Source: Roseofilum halophilum BLCC-M91
Lineage (GTDB): Bacteria > Cyanobacteriota > Cyanobacteriia > Cyanobacteriales > Desertifilaceae
DNA: 44,847 bases
Direction of reading: 5' to 3'
Assembly (NCBI RefSeq): GCF_030068445.1
Contig: NZ_JAQPOK010000122.1
Span: 1-44,847, forward strand
The notes under the pieces are model-generated. The model was not told where the DNA came from and searched no databases. It saw only the letters and a list, made by a program, of their open reading frames with translations. A program made the translations under genes and the position numbers. How positions within the stretch are numbered: position 1 is the stretch's first letter; each line of letters opens with the position of its first letter. Shown one piece after another: positions 1 through 6,403 of this stretch.

Positions 1-102
1 CGATGTTATGAGGTACAGTAATCGAAATGTTCCTTGAGAGTGTTGTCCCATGAAAAGCCTGAAGAATGGGCACGCATAGCGTAAAAAATGGTTTTCCCAT
101 TA

Positions 103-126
103 CCCATTACCCATTACCCATTACCG
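103..126. repeat. Heptanucleotide tandem repeat (CCCATTA)n
   Basis: About three and a half exact copies of the 7-mer CCCATTA stand in tandem. This is the short tandemly repeated repetitive (STRR) class common between cyanobacterial genes. It sits about 60 bases beyond the stop of the FMN reductase gene. Bases 1-102 show no gene or clear signal. Confidence 0.85.
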
Positions 127-148
127 CGCGAAGCGCTGTAAGTCCCGT

Positions 149-179
149 TAGAAAGCGGGTTGCAGAAACCCACTTTCTA
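149..179 (-). terminator. Dyad downstream of the FMN reductase gene
   Basis: Two 13-base arms, TAGAAAGCGGGTT and AACCCACTTTCTA, pair with one mismatch (a G-U in RNA) around a 5-base loop. The dyad lies just past the minus-strand stop of the FMN reductase gene. It could act as a terminator, although there is no long U tract. It may equally be a copy of a small interspersed palindrome. Confidence 0.45.
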
Positions 180-186
180 CCGCTAT

Positions 187-771
187 CTATTGCAACTTCA
201 TCGCCAACTCCGCCAACTTTTTGCCCAAAGCTTGCACCGACTGCTGCTGCTTTTCATCCTTCAGTTGTCCCTCACCATCAAACTGTTGAAACGCATTGGG
301 AATCGTCTTTTGATCCGGTAAAACTATCACGCCAATATTCTGCAAAATTGCCCGTAAATGCACCAATCCCCTTAACCCTCCTATTCCTCCAGGGGAAATA
401 CTCATAATGGCTGCCACTTTACCTCGAAAACAACTGAGCGCCAAAGGCGGTTCATCCGGTTCCGAACGGGACACCCAATCAATTGTATTTTTCAATAAAC
501 CGGTAATCGAGCTATTGTATTCTGGGGAGGCAATTAACAGCCCTTGGTGAGACTTAAATAATTGCTTCAAGGCTAAAACAGACTCCGGTAAACCCTCCTT
601 CTCTTCTAAATCCTGGTCATAAATCGGCATCGGGTAATCCCGCAAATCAATAAACGTCACTTCTGCACCCGCTTGGGTGACTCCTTGAGCCGCAATTTTC
701 ACCAATTTTTTATGAAAAGAATCCTGACGAGTGCTACCAGCAAAGGCGAGAATTTTAGTTGAATTAGACAT
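187..771 (-). CDS. NADPH-dependent FMN reductase family protein
   Basis: A flavodoxin-fold oxidoreductase expected to bind FMN and reduce flavin, quinones or azo compounds with NAD(P)H in the cytosol. Residues 12-15 (GSTR) form the phosphate-binding loop after the first strand. SPEYNSSITG at 82-91 followed by LKNTIDW at 93-99 is the classic flavin-contacting signature of this family. The length (194 residues) is normal and there is no signal peptide. It lies downstream of the pirin gene on the same strand, separated by 173 bases containing a palindrome, so co-transcription is possible but not shown. A divergent HxlR regulator two genes upstream suggests a role in the response to electrophiles or quinones. 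The exact substrate cannot be read from sequence. Confidence 0.93.
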   Translation of the reverse strand: MSNSTKILAFAGSTRQDSFHKKLVKIAAQGVTQAGAEVTFIDLRDYPMPIYDQDLEEKEGLPESVLALKQLFKSHQGLLIASPEYNSSITGLLKNTIDWVSRSEPDEPPLALSCFRGKVAAIMSISPGGIGGLRGLVHLRAILQNIGVIVLPDQKTIPNAFQQFDGEGQLKDEKQQQSVQALGKKLAELAMKLQ

Positions 772-861
772 GATTGATTCAGTGAAAAAATGAGTAGTTA
801 ACCGTTGTCCTTATCCCCCAACCCCTTCTGCTGGAGATGAGGGAATAGGGATCAATTAAGT

Positions 862-881
862 CCCTCTCCCGTGGGAGAGGG
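862..881. repeat. Perfect 9-bp palindrome between pirin and FMN reductase genes
   Basis: CCCTCTCCC and GGGAGAGGG are separated by two bases, making a strong hairpin about 65 bases past the pirin stop. The flanks carry further degenerate copies of the same G/C-rich words (813-905), so this looks like a small repeat unit. It could also attenuate read-through from pirin into the reductase gene. Confidence 0.5.
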
Positions 882-944
882 ATTGAGGGAGAGGGCATTT
901 TCCCCCCGTGGAAGAGGAAGATAAGCAGAAGGCATTAACAAAAA

Positions 945-1670
945 CTAAGCCAAATCAAACAGCAGAAACTCCGAGGATTCTTGGGCTTGTAGATTTAAGG
1001 TTTGGGTATGGGCGATCGCCGCCCCATCTCCAGTTGCCAATACTGTACCATTAACTGACAGTTTCCCGCGAATCATTTGTATCCATCCATAACGCTCTGG
1101 GGCAAACTCATACGTTAACTTTATTTCTGGATCTAACACTGATGCAAACAATTTTGCATCTTGATGAATCACCACCGAACCCTGCTCGCCATCCGGAGAA
1201 ACTAACAATCGCAGTTGATTGTGTTTCGATTCTGGACTAAAATACTCTTGTTGATAACCCGGATTTAGCCCCTTTTGATTCGGTAAAATCCAGATCTGCA
1301 AAAAATGACCCCAATCCTGCTGAGAATGGTTATACTCGCTATGGGTAACCCCCGTTCCTGCACTCATAATCTGCACATCTCCCGGACGAATCACCGAGCC
1401 ATTGCCCATGCTATCCTTATGCTCTAACCCACCCTCAATCACATAGGAAATGATTTCCATATCTCGGTGGGGATGGGTTCCAAATCCAGAACCGCCCTGA
1501 ATTCGGTCTTCATTAATGACCAAAAGATGGCGAAATTCCTGATACTTAGGGTCATAATAATTGGCAAAGGAAAAGGTATGATTAGACCGTAACCATCCAT
1601 GATTAGCTTGACCTCGTTCTGAGGATTTCCGAACCGTAACTTGGGGGGTTGTTAAAGATGCATTAACCAT
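945..1670 (-). CDS. Pirin family protein (bicupin)
   Basis: A pirin-type bicupin. These bind one iron in the N-terminal cupin; some have quercetin 2,3-dioxygenase activity and others act in regulation. The family hallmarks are visible: GWLRSNHTFSF near the N terminus, the metal-binding THPHRDMEI segment with two His, and GVTHSEYNHS supplying the second His and the Glu ligand. The C-terminal half is the second, metal-free cupin. I place the start at the ATG at 1670 because GAGAG lies eight bases before it; an in-frame ATG at 1694 would add eight residues but has no ribosome site. It is transcribed divergently from the HxlR regulator gene 100 bases away, a common arrangement for oxidative-stress modules. 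Confidence 0.93.
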   Translation of the reverse strand: MVNASLTTPQVTVRKSSERGQANHGWLRSNHTFSFANYYDPKYQEFRHLLVINEDRIQGGSGFGTHPHRDMEIISYVIEGGLEHKDSMGNGSVIRPGDVQIMSAGTGVTHSEYNHSQQDWGHFLQIWILPNQKGLNPGYQQEYFSPESKHNQLRLLVSPDGEQGSVVIHQDAKLFASVLDPEIKLTYEFAPERYGWIQMIRGKLSVNGTVLATGDGAAIAHTQTLNLQAQESSEFLLFDLA

Positions 1671-1735
1671 AATATAAACTCTCAACTCAACCATTAATTA
1701 TTAGTTTAGTCCAGCCTAACTGAGCCTGTAAAGAC

Positions 1736-1751
1736 GGCACTTGAAAGTGCC
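1736..1751. promoter_or_regulatory. Candidate operator: 7-bp dyad in the pirin/HxlR intergenic region
   Basis: GGCACTT and AAGTGCC form a perfect inverted repeat with a two-base spacer, ending 20 bases before the HxlR start and 65 bases from the pirin start. The size and symmetry suit a dimeric winged-helix regulator. Autoregulation and control of the divergent pirin gene is the simplest model. This is inference from position and symmetry only. Confidence 0.45.
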
Positions 1752-1771
1752 CTAGTACCCAAAAAGTAACA

Positions 1772-2107
1772 ATGGAGAGTCAATTTAAGTCCTCAACCCG
1801 CCTAACCTGCGCCGTAGAAACGACCATCAAAGTGATTGGGGGACGGTGGAAGGTGTTGATTTTGCGCGAGTTGTTCTCTGGGGTGAAACGCTTTGGAGAG
1901 CTGCAACGGGCGATTTCTGGAGTGACACAGAAAATGCTCACTCAACAACTGCGAGAAATGGAACACGATGGCCTAATTGAGCGCGTGGTTTATGCCCAAG
2001 TACCGCCGAAAGTTGAGTATTCTTTAACCCCCACGGGAGAGAGTTTAGAGCCGGTTTTGACCGCAATGCATGATTGGGGGATTCAGTATATGGACAATGA
2101 ACAATGA
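1772..2107 (+). CDS. HxlR family winged-helix transcriptional regulator
   Basis: A 111-residue MarR-like winged helix-turn-helix of the HxlR class, acting as a DNA-binding dimer. Diagnostic segments are the GGRWKVLILREL helix, RFGELQR, the recognition-helix region VTQKMLTQQLREME, and the wing ending in EYSLTPTGESL. A single Cys at residue 13 sits where redox-sensing HxlR proteins such as HypR and YodB carry their reactive cysteine. Combined with divergent pirin and flavin reductase genes, this suggests a thiol-based sensor of quinones or disulfide stress. The last residues (DNEQ) and the stop are encoded inside a heptanucleotide repeat, so the extreme C terminus has probably been shaped by repeat expansion. 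The regulated ligand is unknown. Confidence 0.92.
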   Translation: MESQFKSSTRLTCAVETTIKVIGGRWKVLILRELFSGVKRFGELQRAISGVTQKMLTQQLREMEHDGLIERVVYAQVPPKVEYSLTPTGESLEPVLTAMHDWGIQYMDNEQ

Positions 2108-2155
2108 ACAATGAACAATTAACAATTAACAATTAACAATTAACAATTAACAATG
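2095..2155. repeat. Heptanucleotide tandem repeat (AACAATT/AACAATG)n
   Basis: About eight tandem copies of a 7-mer, changing from AACAATG to AACAATT part way. The array starts inside the last codons of the HxlR gene and runs to just before the stop of the convergent DUF790 gene. It is an STRR-type array that fills the whole intergenic space. Confidence 0.9.
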
Positions 2156-2167
2156 CATACAGAACTT

Positions 2168-3394
2168 CTACAATCTGGTTTTTTCTAAGACTTCCAGAAC
2201 TAACTTAGGCAATAACTTATCCTTAAACCAGACAATGGGAATGGGACAGTCGGTAATTTTAACCCCTGCTTTTTCTAAGTTCAAGCGGTCAGAAATTGCT
2301 AAAATAACCGCCTTATCATCAAGATATTTTACTTGATAAAATTTTTTCTGTAAATAACTCGGTCGCCAATACCCTACAATTTCCAATAAAACCGATCGCC
2401 CATCGGGATGGACAAAACGAAAGTCGGGAATCATCACACTACCGGGAATGGGGATTAAATCGACTTCTCGCTCTAAGACCCAATCGGTTTTCTGCTTGGC
2501 CCAGCGCTGGGCAAAGGCAGATTCGATCATACTATCGTAGGGTTTTCCGGGGGGATAGTGACTGACTAATTGACATTGGGAATCTAAGGAAAATTTACCT
2601 TGTTTGGGTGCGCCGGTATAGAAATCACGGGTTTGTAAGTTGGCTTCGATGCTCCATTTGGTGACATGCAGGAGAGCGGGAATTAATTTGGCTAAGGCGA
2701 GTCCGTAGCGCGTACTGACCCGGAGTAAACTGGAGGGCCCATCAATGGTAATGGTAAACCCATGGTCGGCATCGCCTTCAATGTATGCCATGAGTTGAAA
2801 TAGTTTTAAGTAGCGAAATAGAAGCTTATATTCTCCGGGAACATTGCGATGGGCATTAATTTTAATATGGGTGGCGCGATAAAAGATGCCTTGCACTTGG
2901 GAGAGGTTATAGCGATGCAAAAGTGGCTCCGGTTCTGGGGGGTCAAATTGGGTGAAGATGCGATTTTCGATGAGATCGCAATAGAGTCCTTGACGCAGTT
3001 CATCAATGACGATTTCACGCTTGAGTTCTTGGCTCAAACTGTGGGCAATTTGGGTTAGGGTGTGTTCTGTCGAGTCTTCTCCTGGCCGACTTTGGGCGGC
3101 TGCGGTGAAGATGCGCTCTCTGAGTAGGGGAGGGTCAAGGGGGCTGATGATTTCAAAGGCGGAAAAGCTGCTTTTGAGGATATGAGCGAGTCCGCGCTTG
3201 ATGCGAAAATCGGGACTTTCGCCTTCAAATTCTTGTAAGCTGCGATCGAGGTGTTTTTGGGGTTGACCGATATGCTCTTGAAAACAGGCAATTAAATCGG
3301 TGGCTATGCCTATCCAATAGCGGTCTAGTTTTAGCCTTTTGGGGATGATGGTTTCGCCGCTATAGCGATAAATGAGTAGTTCGCTGGGGAGCAT
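2168..3394 (-). CDS. DUF790 / Bax1-like nuclease
   Basis: Matches the DUF790 family, whose archaeal member Bax1 is a nuclease partner of the XPB/Rad25 helicase in nucleotide excision repair. The opening (MLPSELLIYRY) is typical. The C-terminal third carries a restriction-endonuclease-like core: D324 in IPDFRF, E338 in LLEIVGYW, and a downstream lysine-rich helix around 350, fitting PD-(D/E)xK metal sites. The length of 408 residues is normal. Family members often lie beside a helicase gene; none is visible here, so the partner must be encoded elsewhere or the protein works alone. The ATG at 3394 is preceded directly by a TTTTTAA heptad repeat rather than a normal ribosome site. Confidence 0.85.
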   Translation of the reverse strand: MLPSELLIYRYSGETIIPKRLKLDRYWIGIATDLIACFQEHIGQPQKHLDRSLQEFEGESPDFRIKRGLAHILKSSFSAFEIISPLDPPLLRERIFTAAAQSRPGEDSTEHTLTQIAHSLSQELKREIVIDELRQGLYCDLIENRIFTQFDPPEPEPLLHRYNLSQVQGIFYRATHIKINAHRNVPGEYKLLFRYLKLFQLMAYIEGDADHGFTITIDGPSSLLRVSTRYGLALAKLIPALLHVTKWSIEANLQTRDFYTGAPKQGKFSLDSQCQLVSHYPPGKPYDSMIESAFAQRWAKQKTDWVLEREVDLIPIPGSVMIPDFRFVHPDGRSVLLEIVGYWRPSYLQKKFYQVKYLDDKAVILAISDRLNLEKAGVKITDCPIPIVWFKDKLLPKLVLEVLEKTRL

Positions 3395-3416
3395 GATCGA
3401 TTAAAAATTAAAAATG
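3395..3416. repeat. ATTAAAA heptad array abutting the DUF790 start codon
   Basis: On the plus strand, GATCGATTAAAAATTAAAAAT directly follows the CAT of the start codon. The same string follows the start codon of the HAS-barrel-like gene at 12313. On the coding strand this places TTTTTAA heptads and TCGATC immediately before ATG, where a ribosome site would normally be. Confidence 0.75.
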
Positions 3417-3433
3417 GGTCTAGGTAAATTATT

Positions 3434-3466
3434 GTAGGTTGGGTTGAGGCACGAAACCCAATCCTA
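3434..3466. repeat. GTAGGTTGGGTT dyad repeat, copy 1
   Basis: GTAGGTTGGGTT and AAACCCAATCCTA form an imperfect inverted repeat around an 8-base loop. It is one of several copies of this small cyanobacterial dyad in the window; others lie at 15859, 16904, 16951 and (degenerate) 19331. Confidence 0.75.
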
Positions 3467-3478
3467 TTTGCCGAGTTC

Positions 3479-3628
3479 ATATCAAATTCGGTTAATTGGA
3501 TTCAAGAAGCGGGCAAGATGCCCGCACTCCTCGAATTCTTTGATATGACTGGAGTGGGAGCATCTTGCTCCCTGGATTTTTAATTCGGGTATTTCCGCTT
3601 CGCGGACATGAATAAGCGGACTTGATAT
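3479..3628 (-). mobile_element. MITE-like interspersed repeat, copy A
   Basis: A 150-base element bounded by imperfect terminal inverted repeats, ATATCAAATTCG at the left and CGGACTTGATAT at the right. Inside are the dyad GCGGGCAAGATGCCCGC and the block AGTGGGAGCATCTTGCTCCC. The ends and the inner block recur in the opposite orientation at 30545-30639. It has no coding capacity. It accounts for most of the 347-base gene-free stretch 3395-3741, which otherwise holds the two small repeats before it and an STRR after it. Confidence 0.65.
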
Positions 3629-3728
3629 CACTAGGCAACATTAGCAACCTGCAACATCCGCGACTTTTTGGATTGTGGAATTGATGTGGTTAATCCGTGG
3701 GAAGCAAAGCGATGAATTTCCCCTCCGT

Positions 3729-3758
3729 TATTCCCTGTTCCCTATTCCCTATTCCCTC
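3729..3758. repeat. Heptanucleotide tandem repeat (TTCCCTA)n
   Basis: About four copies of TTCCCTA or TTCCCTG in tandem. The array overlaps the last codons and stop of the GmhB-like gene, so the terminal residues of that protein (GNRE) are written by the repeat. Confidence 0.8.
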
Positions 3759-4353
3759 GTCCAAGAATCCAATTTACGCCGTCGGCTAAGTCGGTGGCGA
3801 TATAATCGGGTTGGGTGTGGTGCTGATAGTCTCCAGAGAGGACTCGCGAACCATAACCGGTTTGGACTAAAATTCCTTGACATCCGGCGTTATGGGCCAT
3901 GTCTACGTCGGTGGCTTTATCGCCGATGACAAAACTAGAACTGAGGTCTAAGTCATGTTCCCAAGCGGCTGCGACTAACATGCCGGTGTTGGGTTTGCGC
4001 CAGGTACTCCATCGGGCAAATTCTGGGTTTATTCCGCCTTCTGGGGGGCTGAGATAGGGGCAGATGAGGAGGGCATCTAATATGGCTTCGGCTTGGGTTT
4101 GTAGGAGGTGACAGAGGCGCTGATGGAGGGCATTAACGTGATCCATACTATAGTACGATCGCGCGGGGCCCGATTGATTGGTCACTAGACAACAGAATAG
4201 GTTACGGTCGTTTAAGCGTCGCACGGCTTGAGCGACACCGGGAATGAGGTTGAGGTCTTCGACGCGATGGATATAACCGACTTCCTGGTTGAGGACTCCA
4301 TCGCGGTCTAGAAATACGGCAGGTTGGCTCATGGGATGGCAGGGGGTTTTCAT
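3742..4353 (-). CDS. gmhB: GmhB-like HAD phosphatase (heptose 1,7-bisphosphatase family)
   Basis: A HAD-IIIA phosphatase of the D-glycero-D-manno-heptose 1,7-bisphosphate 7-phosphatase family, which removes a phosphate during ADP-heptose synthesis for LPS core. Visible motifs are the nucleophile loop FLDRDGVLN (D16 and D18), motif II VTNQSG, WRKPNTGM, and motif III IGDKATDV with the Mg-binding Asp. The family's zinc loop (Cys-x-His ... Cys-x-Cys) is mostly lost: only the first Cys remains (CPY), and the last pair is replaced by WSTW. Substrate specificity may therefore differ, for instance histidinol phosphate or another sugar phosphate. The ATG at 4353 is used; an internal ATG at 4332 lies seven residues in. 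The gene stands alone on its strand. Confidence 0.85.
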   Translation of the reverse strand: MKTPCHPMSQPAVFLDRDGVLNQEVGYIHRVEDLNLIPGVAQAVRRLNDRNLFCCLVTNQSGPARSYYSMDHVNALHQRLCHLLQTQAEAILDALLICPYLSPPEGGINPEFARWSTWRKPNTGMLVAAAWEHDLDLSSSFVIGDKATDVDMAHNAGCQGILVQTGYGSRVLSGDYQHHTQPDYIATDLADGVNWILGRGNRE

Positions 4354-4449
4354 GGGTCTGGGGCAATCCTTAAAAGGAAAGTGAACTTTTCCCGGTAAAA
4401 TTTAATTTATAAAAATCTGCTCATCTGTAGCATATATCCTAGGTTCGTG

Positions 4450-6369
4450 CTATTTTCGCATTTCTAGATAAAACTTGATGCGATCGCCGAGTTCATCCAC
4501 GCTCAAACCTTGCAGCCAGTATTCTACCAGGGCATGACCGAAGGCCCAGGCGTTTTTATCGGGGGTTTCTGGGTTCTCTAACAGTTGGGGCCAGAGGGTC
4601 AACAGTTCAAATTTAACTTCTAACTCTGGGTCATTACTCAACAGTAAAAATAAATCGTAGGCCATCTGTAATTTGCCAATCACAACGGGTAACTGTTCGA
4701 TGGGGATTTGTTCGGCTAGGAGATAGGCGAGGGTGGGGGAACCGGTGGCAAGGGTTGATACAAAGCGGAGGACGGGACTTTTCAAGAGAGCGGTTAACCC
4801 TTGGGTGGTGGCCATTTGGAAGGTGTAGCGATCGATGATTTTGGCGGCGGCGAGGGTACGGGCATCGCGATCGCGTAAAAATCGGGCTAATTTCTCCTGT
4901 TTCACGGGCCCGATCGCCTCCATCAGTAGGGCGGCAAGTTGCTCGGTATTCCAACCCTGGCGACCCATCTGAGTATCTGCGGTGACCACTGGCAGGAGGC
5001 GATCGCACCATTGGCCTAACTGTTGCTGACGATACTCCGTTGCTTCCCGGATCGCCAACTCCTTGGGCCGCTCTCCGAACTGCCAGTCATAGGGGGGCGA
5101 CCATTCCCGGATCGGGCGCAAGCGGTCAACTTGAGTCACCAAGGTAATCATCGGTAACTCCCCATTCTCTTCCCGCAGTTGCTTCAAAAACTTCACATCC
5201 ATTTGCAAGGCTGGATCGAGGGCAGGAGTTACCAATAAGACCAAATCGGCCTTAGCACCAAACTCCAACACCTGCTCGGCCAAGTCTGCCCGGTTCACCT
5301 GCTCGTAACCGGGAGTATCCCACAGATTTAAGCCCTCCCCATTTGCTCCCTGCCAGTGATAATTCTTAATTTTGTCTGTGCTGGGCAAAACATCGACTTC
5401 CGCCTGTTCTGCTTGAAATAAGGTGTTAATCAGACTACTTTTACCGGCTCCTGTCCGTCCGACTAAGAGCAGATTTAGGGGTTGTTGCTCGACCTGTTCC
5501 TCTGGAGAGGCTTTGGCAATAATGGCCCGTAGGGTTTCGGTTTTGGCTTTGGGTAGGCTTAATTCGGAAGCCGAAACATTGAGATCGGGGGGGGTGACAT
5601 TGCCGTAGAGGGCGATCGCCTGACGACAGAGATTCCGCAAAGCCGACTCCCGTAACATTTGACCCAGGTTCACCAATAACTCCTGGGTCGCCTGATTTCC
5701 CCATTTGCGCGTCGCTCGTTTGGTTGCTGCTGCGGCAGGATTGAGCAACCATTGGGCCCAACCCCACACCTGTAGCACTTTACGCGCCGAGGGTTCCAGC
5801 TTGCGATACATTTCATAGGCTTGATAGGCTTGGCCAACGGTCACCTGATTGAGAACCGGGGAGAGTTGGGTAATAGCCCGTCCCACATCCTCCACCGTGC
5901 CTTGAACTAACCCGTAGGCTTGGGGGATATAGATATTCAGCAGGGGATATTGGGCATCCTGTCCATAGGCCTGAGCCACACAGACCACCACCGCTTGACA
6001 GCGCTGAAAAAAGGTGGTTTGATCCTCCCAAATGGGGCGATCGCCTTTCGACTCCTTCAGAATCTTCTCCAACTCTGTCTCAATCTGGGCCCCAGTTTCC
6101 GCATTGCCAATGGCAGACTGAGTTTCTTCCGTCACCGCGTCCATCTCCGCGCTCACGGCTGCCACTGCTGCTTCGAGCTGTTCTATCATGGGGCGAGTCC
6201 ACAGCACCAACAACCAGCGCCATCCCAGGAACACCAGGATAAAGACCGCCCAGATCCAACTGATACCCCAAGCATGGATCTGCCACCCGGCCGCGACCAG
6301 TAGTAAAATCAGGATGGAGGCGATCGGGGTAATTAAAACAATCCATTGCCACAGCTTAAAGCGCACCAT
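4450..6369 (-). CDS. Membrane-anchored Era-like GTPase
   Basis: A TRAFAC-class GTPase of about 639 residues with two membrane helices near the N terminus (around residues 10-52, rich in Trp and aliphatic residues). The G domain begins near residue 298: P-loop GRTGAGKSSLIN near 300, DTPGYE near 348, and TQVD near 408 as G4. A long helical C-terminal part follows, in the style of YcjX/YeeP and DUF697-type cyanobacterial GTPases. Function is probably membrane or stress related, but no substrate is known. The ATG at 6369 is preferred to the TTG at 6375. It is the last gene of a minus-strand run, only 27 bases after the kinase/phosphatase stop, so the two are likely co-transcribed. Confidence 0.85.
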   Translation of the reverse strand: MVRFKLWQWIVLITPIASILILLLVAAGWQIHAWGISWIWAVFILVFLGWRWLLVLWTRPMIEQLEAAVAAVSAEMDAVTEETQSAIGNAETGAQIETELEKILKESKGDRPIWEDQTTFFQRCQAVVVCVAQAYGQDAQYPLLNIYIPQAYGLVQGTVEDVGRAITQLSPVLNQVTVGQAYQAYEMYRKLEPSARKVLQVWGWAQWLLNPAAAATKRATRKWGNQATQELLVNLGQMLRESALRNLCRQAIALYGNVTPPDLNVSASELSLPKAKTETLRAIIAKASPEEQVEQQPLNLLLVGRTGAGKSSLINTLFQAEQAEVDVLPSTDKIKNYHWQGANGEGLNLWDTPGYEQVNRADLAEQVLEFGAKADLVLLVTPALDPALQMDVKFLKQLREENGELPMITLVTQVDRLRPIREWSPPYDWQFGERPKELAIREATEYRQQQLGQWCDRLLPVVTADTQMGRQGWNTEQLAALLMEAIGPVKQEKLARFLRDRDARTLAAAKIIDRYTFQMATTQGLTALLKSPVLRFVSTLATGSPTLAYLLAEQIPIEQLPVVIGKLQMAYDLFLLLSNDPELEVKFELLTLWPQLLENPETPDKNAWAFGHALVEYWLQGLSVDELGDRIKFYLEMRK

Positions 6370-6403
6370 AATCAATTAAAAATTAGAAATTAAAAATTAG
6401 AGA
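6370..6403. repeat. ATTAAAA/ATTAGAA heptad array between kinase and GTPase genes
   Basis: A degenerate heptad array fills the gap between the stop of the kinase/phosphatase gene and the ATG of the GTPase gene. It leaves no recognisable ribosome site for the GTPase, like the arrays before the DUF790 and HAS-barrel-like genes. Confidence 0.7.

Noticed and set aside
66-407. Plus-strand frame at the start of the window
   Set aside because: It runs through a heptad repeat and antisense to the FMN reductase gene and has no protein-like features.
2095-2155. Tandem repeats as a CRISPR array
   Set aside because: The units are seven bases long with no spacers. They fit heptanucleotide STRR arrays.
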